Shown piece after piece: positions 32,392 to 41,984 of a stretch of DNA of 64,000 nucleotides. Source of the DNA: Nephrocerus scutellatus. Taxonomy: Eukaryota; Arthropoda; Insecta; Diptera; Pipunculidae. The stretch covers positions 85,365,919-85,429,918 of the forward strand of contig OX352761.1 of NCBI GenBank assembly GCA_947095585.1, read 5' to 3'. Position 1 is the stretch's first letter. Every line of letters begins with the position of its first letter. The position numbers and the translations under genes are program-made. Under the pieces are notes generated by a model. That model ran no database searches and was not told where the DNA came from. It worked only from the letters and a program-made list of their open reading frames with translations.

Positions 32392-32892
32392 TCAACAAAA
32401 ATGAATTGCAACTCGAATTGCAAAACATGTTCCCATCTGAGTTGGCAATCCATGTGGCATATTTGACATGGTTCTGTTTGGAGCAAGCCGTAATTCATTA
32501 AGTCCTGGTTCCTGTGTTGTTATTCCTCTACTGTGGCCGCCCTGTTGTTGTTGAATATCAGATAAATAGCTTTTCCAATCTTCGAGCCGACTGTAGTGCT
32601 TATTTAAAAGTGTATCTTTACGTGAAATTTCAATTCGTAGCTCCTGGTTTTCATCTTTAATTAACATATCTGGTTTAAGAGTGGAAACCAAAAATCTCTT
32701 TTGCAAGAAAAATGCTTCCATTTGACGAGCGACATCAATGAACTTATTTGTTGTTTTCTGGACCTCTAGCTCAATTTCTTCCTTATTTGTTCCAGTATTT
32801 GGTTCTTGTTTAGTAAGTGTGAGAAGGCATGATTGAAATGCCTCTTCAAATTCATCCATCAGATTTCCATTATCATTAGACGATGTCGTCAT
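32392..32892 (-). CDS. MED28: Mediator complex subunit 28
   Basis: 166 residues, single exon. Mediator links transcription factors to RNA polymerase II in the nucleus; MED28 is a small metazoan subunit. After a short variable start the protein reads NLMDEFEEAFQSCLLTLTKQ, EEIELEVQKTTNKFIDVARQ, MEAFFLQKRFLVSTLKPDML and ELRIEISRKDTLLNKHYSRL. This is the conserved helical core of MED28 (residues about 10-110), nearly identical to fly orthologues as I recall them. The C-terminal tail (after DIQQQQGG) is short and ends ...IRVAIHFC, whereas Drosophila has a longer Q/P/M-rich tail. The frame has no lesions, so it is probably functional. Start at the ATG at 32892. Confidence 0.93.
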   Translation of the reverse strand: MTTSSNDNGNLMDEFEEAFQSCLLTLTKQEPNTGTNKEEIELEVQKTTNKFIDVARQMEAFFLQKRFLVSTLKPDMLIKDENQELRIEISRKDTLLNKHYSRLEDWKSYLSDIQQQQGGHSRGITTQEPGLNELRLAPNRTMSNMPHGLPTQMGTCFAIRVAIHFC

Positions 32893-33195
32893 GATTGTTT
32901 TTCACTTTTCTTGATTAAGATATAAAGCAAACAGAACAATGAGCATTTTTTAACTATTTAAATATTTCAGCTACATAATTTTCATATAAGAATAGCTTTT
33001 CTAATTTCCGTTATAATCAAAATTTTAATTATTTGTTCATTTCTTTTCAACTAGGGGATTCGCTTCTTATTTCAACTTGCACATACGACATTCATCAAAC
33101 TGACGACGAATAAAATTTGTTCGCAAATTATCACAATTCTGACCATAACAAGGTAGGGATAACACGGTAGGGATTACACAATAGAGTAGAGATTA
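32893..33195. other. MED28 upstream region, no gene seen
   Basis: AT-rich sequence that must contain the MED28 promoter. No motif decisive enough to call. A LINE fragment begins at 33196. Confidence 0.4.
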
Positions 33196-33350
33196 CCGTT
33201 TCTAACACCCAATGCTGTCTTCTGTCGTCAATGCGAAACACAAACCTATACATGAATGGCAATTAAACCGAAGAAACCAATAAACCCGCAATTATTGATG
33301 TAGGCGTCATCAAAAAGATTCGTTGGAACGATCATTATCATGATTCACAA
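33196..33350 (+). mobile_element. Short LINE fragment
   Basis: ACCCAATGCTGTCTTCTGTC, then ATGAATGGCA, then AAGATTCGTTGGAACGATCA, match 24420-24560 of the LINE at 22212. About 150 bp of the C-terminal RT region survive. Confidence 0.75.
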
Positions 33351-33544
33351 AATTACTTGGAATTTTCCAGATGGCATCACAAAAAAAGAAAATAAATATG
33401 AAAAGAATCGCAGAATTGTATAGCGACCACCTTTTAATTGGCCAAATCCGTATCTATGTACACTGACATACACTGGATAAAAAATGTATCCTCCGTGGCT
33501 ATTATCGAAAATTTGATATTATAAAACTACAATGCATTTTTATC

Positions 33545-33970
33545 AACAAAGTCTTCTTTTAGATTAATACACTTCGTCCTACGATATCCCAGTTTTTCGA
33601 TACCCCTCGATTAATACGATTTCTGAAAGCCCCCAAAATAGACTTCTGTTTCAGTGATGAATTCCTCCTTCGACCAAAATCTCTTAACACAGAGTCATTT
33701 CTTCAAGTTAATATAATAGTCGGAGCTCGGAGGAGAATAAGTCTGGAGAATAAGGTGGATGCGGAACCAATTCGTAGCGCAATCCACGTAATTTTACCAT
33801 TGCGACTGCGTACTTGTGTACCAATGCATTGTTTTGGTGGAAAAACATTTTTCCTTCGCCAAATACCGCTTTAGCTTCAAATACACCGGTGATGGTTTTG
33901 CCCTTTCAAGATTATCTATTTGAATGATACCGTGAGCATCCCAAACAAACACAAACACCCCAGAGACAAA
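33545..33970 (-). pseudogene. Mariner transposase fragment
   Basis: The minus strand encodes FVWDAHGIIQIDNLERAK, close to the mariner WDxxGxxxxDxLxxG block with the second strand of the DDE core, then STKTMHWYTSTQSQW. The downstream frames encode a region like YSPDL, LKK*L, FWSKEEFITETEVYF, SRGIEKLGYRRTKCINLKED, which is the mariner C terminus. Stops and frameshifts make it inactive. A TC-rich flank and the right inverted-repeat arm follow at 34035. Confidence 0.8.
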
Positions 33971-34489
33971 GGAACAGTCGAAACAGTCGACTGCTACTGG
34001 CGAATCGAACCCGAAAAAGGCCAAGTTGGGTCTGTTGGAGAAAATCATCGAAAGAGACATTTGACATCAGATGTTAAAATTGGAAAAGCTCAGATCATTT
34101 TATTCTGAGCACTTAGAGCACGCTCATACTCTGAGCAAATAAGAAACACGAGCATTTATCTTGAGAACTCTTTGACTGCTCTGAACTAATTTATGAAAAC
34201 GCGAAATGACAGAATATTGTGAAAACTTGTTGTTCTATCTGTAAGTTGATATCGACAACAAAAAAAACGACATCAATAAAAATACAATTCAGTAAATATG
34301 TAAGTAAGTTGAATTAAGCATAAAACATGTATGTCTCGTTTCATTTGCTGGGTTCATTTGTGCGTGAGCTAAGATTTCTCTCTCTCTCTCTTCACCACAA
34401 ACCATGACGACTGCGCAGCTCACACAGCACAAATCAATCTGATGCCACTATAAGAAATTAAAAAATGTATAAGGGCCTTGCTGCCGAAC

Positions 34490-34625
34490 CCGGCCGGCCG
34501 CCACGGGCAAGTAAAGTTAATATAGAGAATTTAAAAATGACCCAGGATCGAGGGGCTTCCATATCAATTTCTGCGATTAGAGAATTTAGATGAAAAATTT
34601 TAATTTGTATGGGTTGTTTTTTTTA
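34490..34625 (+). mobile_element. Tandem-array element remnant with no units
   Basis: GCCACGGGCAAGTAAAGTTA, ATATAGAGAATTTAAAAATG, then TTAGAGAATTTAGATG and TTTGTATGGGTTG: both end blocks without any repeat unit between. Confidence 0.6.
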
Positions 34626-34983
34626 GAAACAAGTATCTAATCACTGCACGAATTCAATGTTATTAATTTTTTCTAAAAACCAAAAGTTATTCGCTTTCAA
34701 TGACTGTCATACACAAATTAAAGGACGCAGCTAGCAGAGAATTTGACAAAAAACTTGAAGGATAGTATGTACGAAAGCCAACGTTGCTTTGACACTGGTA
34801 GCGCTATATCTTGCCTAGGACGATTACTTTTTAGCCCGCCCTCGTATGTCAAAATATTTATTTAATTTAATGTTGAATTAACAAGAAAACAAATTGACGT
34901 TTTTATTGTTTTATTATAAACGTTCAAAATCGATTACAAAAGTGTACTACGAAAATGCCAATACCTAGTTTTATTGCAATAAT

Positions 34984-35068
34984 TAGGCGATAAAAAATAT
35001 GATAAAAGAATAAATTATATACGTAGGCGATATAAAATATGATAAAAGAATAAATTATATACGTAGGC
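34984..35068. repeat. 40-bp tandem duplication
   Basis: TAGGCGATAAAAAATATGAT at 34984 and TAGGCGATATAAAATATGAT at 35024, each followed by AAAAGAATAAATTATATACG. Two copies plus a short third start. It lies in the right-arm-specific stretch 34906-35362. Confidence 0.8.
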
Positions 35069-35821
35069 ATACTTGCGTGCCGTGCAAACAGATGAATGAA
35101 ACATATTGTACAAAAGTGTACCATACATATCACTTATGTTCGTGGCTACACGATCATGGGAATGAATGTCATGTCCAGCGAATCAGTTTTTAGTTAGTCG
35201 ACCGAAAGGCAACTACAGCTAGTATTTCCAGTATCTAACAACTTCAACGGACACAATCGAAAATTTTAGGAACTATGACAGGTAGTACTCCATATTGCAC
35301 ATAGGACTACGAGTTCTGGCCATTATTCAAGAACTTTGTAAGGTTCATCTTACAAATAGGCCCCATATCAAAAACATAATTTCGCGATTATTACCAAATA
35401 CAATGTAAAAATGAATGGTCTGTTATTATTTATTTATTATCCAGTTAAAAAAGTTTTTATTAATGATTTTACAAATTATCAATTTTTCGAGCAACGTAAA
35501 CGCAACATAAGAGTGAAATGGCCGCACTAAATTAGATTTCATCTAACTAGTTTGTTAGTTACAAAAGATTCAATAAAAAAAAATACAAATGAATTTATAT
35601 ACTATGTACACACCTGAATATTTTTGATAAGTTTGTTGCGAATAAATGACATGTATATTAATATTTTACCCTATGGTATCAACAGAATGACGCAAATAAC
35701 GAAACGATATGATATTTAAGTTAGGAAATCTGGAAACTGGAAATCAAGTTAGTTTAGGCCCATTTCATACACGGGATCAACAAATGTTTTCAATGCAATG
35801 AAAGAAAATGCAATATTTTCT

Positions 35822-36157
35822 TTTTTGGCAAAGCCGGCTTAGCTTTACAAAGGAACAGCTTTTGGCTTTAAATTTTCGATGCATTTTAATTGTTATGTGT
35901 GTAATGCTGTTGCTGTTGTTGTATTGCTTTGGCTAATCCAGCTTGGCCTACAACCACAAATGCATATGCATAAATCCGAAAATAAATCCAAAAAGTTTTT
36001 AGGATTTATAACTAAAGCCATTTTTAGTTATAGCGCTCACCGTAATGCGGTGTTTTGGTTAACACACATATCAATCAAAATGCATCGAAAATTTAAAGCC
36101 AAAAGCTGTTGCTTTGTAAAGCTAGGCCGGCTTTGCCAAAGCAATAGAGCAACAGCA
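35822..36157. mobile_element. Two adjacent TTGCTTTGGC-family MITEs (one partial)
   Basis: A partial copy (35822-35902: GGCAAAGCCGGCTTAGCTTT to TTAATTGTTATGTGTG) lies next to a complete copy in the opposite orientation (35918-36157: TTGCTTTGGCTAATCCAGCT to GGCCGGCTTTGCCAAAGCAA). This marks the outer end of the right inverted-repeat arm. Confidence 0.8.
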
Positions 36158-36169
36158 AAAATGTTACAC

Positions 36170-36285
36170 GAAGTTACTTTTCTGACATTATGTTGTTAAC
36201 TGAGGACTTGGTGTTGCAGTATGTTACGACAACTTGGTGTTCACCACATAAGTTGTCGTCGACAGAAAGTAACATTTTTAACGAC
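36170..36285. repeat. Short palindrome around TGTTACACGAAGTTAC
   Basis: AAAATGTTACACGAAGTTACTTTC-like sequence at 36158-36181 pairs with GAAAGTAACATTTTT at 36260-36276. The loop holds repeated ACTTGGTGTT phrases. Possibly a very small MITE. Confidence 0.5.
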
Positions 36286-37511
36286 AGTCGCGAGTGTTGT
36301 AAGTTGATGTCTTATAAGTGATTTGATTGACAGTATTGACACAAAATAACAACAGCTGCATTTTATTTGTCGAGCGAGTTCGGATTTCCAAAGTCAAAAA
36401 CAGCCAAAACCTGCCAAACAGCAGGTTTTCACAATTCCAAAGATGAAGTGCAATTGTTGTTGTTCCTCAGAAAAAAAAATAGGCCAACATGTTGTTCATT
36501 GGCATAAGAGTCGTTGTAGATTTGAATTATCGACTTAACACCACACCGACATCACTTTCCTCAGTGAACATAACCAATGAAATCAAATTGCGGAAATTTT
36601 TGACATATATCTATCATATTGATATTTCTTTCATTCCCTTATTCGTTTCATTAGGAGAAGTAATGCTCCGTTTCCACGTTAAATAACTATAATGGTACAA
36701 TAATATAATTTGCTTGGCTGCATGTACACATATACGGGCATTTTTATTTCTTGTAGCATTATGCTACGAAAAATGTGAGCCGAGTTGAAAGGAAAATATT
36801 GTACGATAATTTAAAACAATTTTCAAGGTCAGCGCAAATAAAAATGGTGAAATTTGAAATTGTCGAAAAGGGTAGCACTGCAATCACCGAGACGGAAGAA
36901 GGGAAAATTTAGAACATACTTAATAGTAGGTGTTATAAGTTGGTAGCTATGATTACCGAAATTATGAACACAACCACAACTAATGCACTATCAAACTCAA
37001 TATTTATTCAATTTAATTCAATTCTTTATTATAGCAAAAATCGTTACAATAGTTCCGAATAACGCTCAATTTACAGAGATTTGATAAATTATATCTTACT
37101 TCTGAAAAACTTAAATATAATATTTTAAGATTTATTGTTTTAAAAATATTTAAAACACATATTACCTTATGATACAGATGCAACACAAGCAAATGTTTTC
37201 GGATTTGTTTTGATATAGCTCCTACATCATAAAAAATGAAATATTTATTTTTTCTTTATTTTTAGTACATAACGTGATGTAAAAATACTACATATAACTA
37301 CTTTATATTTTATACTTTTGTCAAAATATTATATAATTAGCCATTATTTTGTGAATTTTTTTAATCGATTTTGTATCGTAAGATTATAATGTCGTTTTTT
37401 TTTTTTTATTAATTATCTCTGGCGCAGATTTATTTTTTGGATATCAAATAAAGTCTTGAGCTATGACGGGATCTACATTGGGCGTATTTTATTTGCCGAG
37501 GAATAATAGCT
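36286..37511. other. No recognised gene
   Basis: AT-rich sequence. 36350-36480 shares phrases (AACAGCAGGTTTTC, CAATTGTTGTTGT) with the small MITE at 38079-38218, so it probably contains a decayed relative. No supported coding frame. Confidence 0.45.
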
Positions 37512-37948
37512 GTATTGCTTTGGCAAAGCCAGCTTGGCTTACAACATCAATCGCATAAGCATAAAGCCGAAAGGAAATCCAAAAAAATTTTAGGATTAAG
37601 AAACTAAAGCCATTTTATAGTTATGGTGCTCACCGTAAGGCGGTAAAACCAAAAGCTGTTGCTTTTAGATATTAAGTAAACCCCGCTAAGCTTTACCAAA
37701 GCAATTGCTGTATTGCTTTGGCAAAGCCGGCTTAGCTTTACAAAGCAACTGGTTTTGGCTTTAAATTTTCGATGCATTTTAATTGTTATGTTTGTTGAAC
37801 AAAACACCGCCTTACGCAGAGCGCTATAACTAAAAATGGCTTTAGTTATACATCCTAAAAACTTTTTGGATTTATTTTCGGCTTTATGCGTATGCGATTT
37901 TGTTGTAAGCCAAGCTGGATTACCCAAAGCAAAACAGCAAATATATAT
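37512..37948. mobile_element. Head-to-head pair of TTGCTTTGGC-family MITEs
   Basis: The copy at 37512-37705 (internally deleted, one orientation) is followed at once by the copy at 37708-37948 (other orientation). Junction GCAATTGCTGTATTGCTTTG. Both have GGCAAAGCC ends and the CGCCTTACG/CGTAAGGCG block. The pair forms a natural large hairpin. Confidence 0.85.
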
Positions 37949-37971
37949 TTAATCACGATATTGATAACATA

Positions 37972-38048
37972 TGCTATATTGCTTTGGCAAAGCAAGCTTG
38001 GCTTTACAAAGCAACAACTTTTGGTTTACCGCCTTACGGTGAGCACTA
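37972..38048. mobile_element. Partial TTGCTTTGGC-family MITE
   Basis: TGCTATATTGCTTTGGCAAAG to CCGCCTTACGGTGAGC. Its start TGCTATATTGCTTT is shared with the other MITE family at 19040, suggesting the two families are related. Confidence 0.7.
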
Positions 38049-38078
38049 GCATCGATAACTTGAAACCACTAGTATAAT

Positions 38079-38218
38079 AGCTGTTTTTTATTTGGAATCC
38101 GAATCCGAATTCGAATGTCAAAACGAGTCAAACAGCAGGTTTTCAAATTGCAAAGAAGGAATTCGACAGTCCAATTGTTGTTGTACTTCCCAATTCGAAT
38201 TCAAATAAAATACAGCTA
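38079..38218. mobile_element. Small MITE with AGCTGTTTTTTATTTG ends
   Basis: 140 bp. Left end AGCTGTTTTTTATTTGGAAT and right end TTCAAATAAAATACAGCT are inverted repeats. The interior has GAATCCGAATCCGAATTCGA. No coding potential. Confidence 0.7.
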
Positions 38219-38237
38219 ATGTCGCGATCCATCATAT

Positions 38238-38468
38238 TGTGACGAAAACGCACAATCCAGCCGCCAGCCGTGTATGCGTGTAAACACCACAATGGTGGCG
38301 ATGTGCGACGAACGTGTGTAAACACGGCATTGTGTTTGTTCTGTCAACGTCAGATGACTGATAATGTAATGTAATTGATAACCTCTTTATAAAATAAAGT
38401 TAAGTAATCATATAATCTCATAGTAAAATTCTGTTTTATTTTAATTGGATAACTCCACAAATTTACAA
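38238..38468 (+). repeat. 5' LTR of gypsy element
   Basis: Starts TGTGACGAAAACGCACAATC and ends ACTCCACAAATTTACAA. 231 bp; lacks a 27-base segment (AAAAAGCGTGCGAGAAGCAC and following) present in the 3' LTR. The gag ATG is only 15 bases downstream, leaving almost no leader. Confidence 0.92.
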
Positions 38469-38482
38469 GTGTCAGAAGTGGG

Positions 38483-39395
38483 ATGAAGACAGAACTAGGT
38501 CAAATATTGAAGCATCTGCAGACGATTAATGAAACCATTTTAGAGCAACGCGCCGATTTTGATGCTATGCGTGCTGATCATCAAAAGCAGATCGACGAGC
38601 TGCGGACAATGGGTGCTACGACATTCGCCGAAAATTTTTCGAGAGTTCCACGCCTGGTGCACCTAACATAGAACGAAGAAAATCTTGTCAGCAAACTCCA
38701 CCGCCTACACCGAATACCCATACAATCAACCACATTCGATACCCTTCAGCGCTTGAGCTGAAGCCTCAGCTTTTCGATGGCAGTGTTTCAAATTGGCATG
38801 AATATAAAGTGCAGTTCGTGATCGTAGCTGCGGGAAATTATTGGGATGAGCTGCAGAAGGCACAGGTTTTAGCATCCATGTTGCTAAATTAATTTCAGAG
38901 GATAGACGCAACTACCAGAAACTGGTTTCGGCATTGGACTTGCGCTTTCTGGGGCAAATAAAACAAGTTTCCCACGCACAATTACGCACAAGAAAGCAAA
39001 GACAAAGGGAAGATCTAGCTGCTTTCGCTACTGACGTGTAACGACTTACTCGCATTGTTTTTAGTGATTGCCCAGAAAAAGCACAGGAACGTATTTCGGT
39101 AATGCAGTTCATAGATGGAATAGCGGACCGATCAGTTCAAAATCTAGTTCGCATGGCTGAACCTGAAACGATGAGCAGTGCCTTCGCAAAAGCCATATCA
39201 CTAGAAGCAGCTCATTTGGCAACTACGGGTTCTACACAGATGTTCCGTGCTGTAAGTTTTGACGAAAATGATAATACTACATCTCATTACAGAAATCCGT
39301 TCCGGCGCCGAACGAATTCGAATAGCACCAACAACCAACGTCAAACCAAACATTCCAGTGAGCACCAACCGGAAAACTTCCAGCGGCCAGTATAG
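38483..39395 (+). pseudogene. Gag of gypsy element, broken
   Basis: The start MKTELGQILKHLQTINETIL (38483) is coiled-coil-like. A frameshift near 38640 follows; the next frame has SALELKPQLFDGSVSNWHEY, a gag capsid start. Further stops separate it from the frame at 39102-39395, which holds MQFIDGIADRSVQNLVRMAE and AKAISLEAAHLA, the capsid C terminus. No intact zinc knuckle seen. Confidence 0.75.
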
Positions 39396-39479
39396 AAGGG
39401 GTAACTCTGGCTGCAAATAAAATTCCCCATATTTTCAACGCGTCTTCCAGCAGCCACCCTTCAGGATTTATCGTTGACG

Positions 39480-40055
39480 CAGTACTCGGTGGCTTAATTT
39501 TTAATTTGTTGTTGGATACTGGTTCATTCTATATCCCTTTTGACCAGGCGTTTCGTTCCGAAAAATGCCCGCTTGAACAGTATTACCAATTGCCAAATTA
39601 AAATGGCCAACGTCGACATCGCATATATTGCACATGAATGGCGCACAACTATTAAGATTGGGAAGATTTTTCGAAGGATAAAGTTGTTTATTGTCGATTT
39701 TCAACTACCAGGTAACAGTCAAGGCATTGTTGGTATAAATTTTCTGACTTCTTTAAAATGCATTATCAACCTTGAGTCCAAATCTCTGCGGATAGGAAAT
39801 CAGGTGGTTCAAATAGGACAGGAAGATCCGAGTTAACGGTACCCGAATACCAGTATGAATATCGCCATCTTAGAAGATGTTGAAGTGAACAATAGTCCAA
39901 ACACTACTTTTGACGAATTGCCTGCACATTTAAAACAGCTCTTTAGCGAATCCTGTCAGCAGCTTGAAGACGATGCATTCTGTGAGTTACGGGCTATTTT
40001 AGTGGAATACGCTGATTTATTTTCGAAAGACCCAGCTGACAATGGAAGATCCTAA
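39480..40055 (+). pseudogene. Protease and pre-RT linker of gypsy element
   Basis: The plus strand reads LIFNLLLDTGSFYIPF (about 39497-39544), a retropepsin DTG motif. A frameshift leads to 39540-39836 with WRTTIKIGKIFRRIKLFIVD and GIVGINFLTSLKCIINLE, the protease C-terminal strands. A stop at 39836, then 39855-40055 gives the linker before RT (FDELPAHLKQLF, LRAILVEYADLFSKDP). RT itself is deleted. Confidence 0.75.
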
Positions 40056-40084
40056 TAAAGAGCATAGAGAACTTCCATGATTAC

Positions 40085-40378
40085 TTGTATAGGCGTAATT
40101 TTCTGGTAAGGATTGACCATGCAGCGTTGAATTGGTTGCTTTCGTTTAAAAATCATGAAGGGCAGCTTGCTAGATGGCTCGAGCGACTACAGCAGTACGA
40201 TTTTACCGTGGAGCATCGCGCAGGGCGACTGCACCAAAACGCTGACGCTTTGTCAAGACGCCCTAGCGATGGTAGTAGCTGTAAGCATTGCGTGAAAAAA
40301 GAAGTTGGGGCAGCTAATGAAGCCCACACTGTGCAGGCAACTTTTTGTCCGGATTTTGATTTGCAACAGGCCTTTTAA
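40085..40378 (+). pseudogene. RNase H C-terminal fragment of gypsy element
   Basis: RIDHAALNWLLSFKNHEGQL, ARWLERLQQYDFTVEHRAGR and HQNADALSRRP are the end of a Ty3/gypsy RNase H and its junction with integrase. Everything N-terminal to it is deleted. Confidence 0.85.
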
Positions 40379-40404
40379 GTAGTGAACAACAAAACGATGA
40401 CATT

Positions 40405-41635
40405 TTGCAACACGTTCTCGATTGGGTACGCTTGAAGAAAAGGCCTGAATGGAAGCAAATAGCAATAGCGTCAAATAAAATTAAAGCCTATTGGGCTCAA
40501 TTTGAATCACTTCAGACACTTGATGGTGTTCTGTGTAAACGATGGTCATCGACAATAAATTCTGAACGAGACCGCTGGCTACCAATAATTCCGCAGAATT
40601 TGGTACAAGATGTCTTAAAGCATTTCCACGATTCTTGTTACGGTGGGCACTTCGGCGTAAACAAAACTTTAGAAAAGATCCGAACCAGCTTTTATTGGAT
40701 TGGTGCGAGAGATGATATCTCCAAATACTGCGCTGAGTGTGATGTTTGCTCGGCGAAAAAGGGGCCTAAAACGAAGACGAAAGCACAGCCTCAAATTTAT
40801 TTATCAGGGGAGCCATTCCAGCGCGTTGCTGTTGACATTTTGGGTCCGTTGCCGCAGAGCAAATTAGGAAATCGCTACATTCTGGTTTTTATGGACTATT
40901 TTTCCAAGTGGACAGAGATTCTACCGATCGCAGACCAAACTGCTAATACAGTTTCAAGAACGCTAGTACAGGAGGTTTTCAGTCGTTTTGGAGTACCACA
41001 AGAATTGCACTCTGATCAAGGTCGAAACTTTGAGGCTGACGTTTTCCAAAATGTTATGAAGATATTGGGAGTTCATAAAACCAGGACAGCGCCCCTCCAT
41101 CCACAATCGAATGGGCTTGCTGAACGCATCAATAAAACGATTTTAGACTTCCTAGCGAAATTCGTTGATACGCGGCAAGACAATTGGGACGAACTCTTAC
41201 CACTCTTTGGAATGGCGTTTAGAGCGGTGCAGCAAGAATCGATTAAAGAAACTCCATACAAGATGCTTTTCGGCTGCGATATGAGACTTCCTCTGGATTT
41301 GGCACTGGGACCACTTCCCGAAGTATCAGCGACGGTTTCTGGCTATGCGGCTGAGCTGAAATCAAAACTGAATGGAATACATGACAAGGATCGTCAATTG
41401 GAAGGGACCATATCGTGTTATGCAAGCATTAACGGATGTCACGTTCAAAATCAGGCGCACACCTAAAACTAAGCCCAAAAATTTTCACATAGACCGGTTG
41501 GCTGCATATCGTGGGAAACAGGTCGATGCTTGGGAGAACTGGGTGGATAACGAAGGGCGACCCATGGCTGCCTCCTATGTGGGGGAGAGTGTGACGAAAA
41601 CGCACAATCCAGCCGCCAGCCGTGTATGCGTGTAA
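40405..41635 (+). pseudogene. Integrase of gypsy element, largely intact
   Basis: Open for 353 residues (40405-41466). The zinc domain is HFHDSCYGGHFGVNKTLEKI, then CAECDVCSAKK (HHCC). The core has RVAVDILGPLPQSKLG (first Asp), LHSDQGRNFEADVF (second Asp) and HPQSNGLAERINK (Glu), all catalytic residues present. The C-terminal chromo-like linker is displaced: a deletion of some tens of bases near 41395 shifts the frame, and the tail continues at 41372-41635 with WKGPYRVMQALTDVTFKIRR. The core would be catalytically credible but the protein is truncated. Confidence 0.88.
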
Positions 41636-41847
41636 ATAACACAATGGTGGCGATGTGCGACGAACGTGTGTGAATACGGCATTGAGTTTGTTCTGTCAAC
41701 GTCAGATGATAGATAATGTAATGTAAAAAAAGCGTGCGAGAAGCACATTGATGTTGATAACCTCGTTATAAAATAAAGTTAAGTAATCATATAATCTCAT
41801 AGTACAATTCTGTTTTATTTTAATTGGATAACTCCCCAAATTTACAA
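41590..41847 (+). repeat. 3' LTR of gypsy element
   Basis: Starts TGTGACGAAAACGCACAATC right after the purine tract GGGGGAGAG (41581-41589) and ends TTTACAA. 258 bp; complete relative to the 5' LTR. Confidence 0.92.
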
Positions 41848-41984
41848 CAATATGATCTAAAATCCTACGAGGGCTGCTATCAGAATTAGGCACACTCAGT
41901 TACCCGTCGCGTTCATTGACGGCTAGGCGTCAGTTGTATCATCAATTAAAGAGAAGTCGAACGGGTGTTTTTGTGTTTTAACTT

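Larger units (their letters stand above)
34035..36157 (-). repeat. Right arm of the large inverted repeat
   Basis: Reverse-complement counterpart of 19617-26926, in four blocks: 34035-34497, 34490-34905, 35363-35398 and 35419-36157. It lacks the LINE, the mariner-like MITE and the tandem array seen in the left arm; the array site is reduced to a CCGGCCGGCCG junction at 34490-34500. It therefore gives an approximate pre-insertion state for the left arm. Confidence 0.88.
38238..41847 (+). mobile_element. Ty3/gypsy LTR retrotransposon with deleted reverse transcriptase
   Basis: LTRs at 38238-38468 and 41590-41847 bound a plus-strand interior with a gag remnant, protease, the end of RNase H and an integrase. 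Sequence jumps from the region just before RT (DLFSKDPADNGRS) straight to the RNase H tail (LVRIDHAALNWLLSFKNHEG). RT and most of RNase H are therefore deleted. ATAT occurs just before the 5' LTR (38234-38237) and two bases after the 3' LTR (41850-41853), a possible target duplication. The element can move only with help from a relative. Confidence 0.92.

Noticed and set aside
35879..36199. 106-codon plus-strand ORF as a gene
   Set aside because: It lies entirely inside MITE copies; a similar translation appears on the minus strand at 37604-37927 from another copy of the same MITE.
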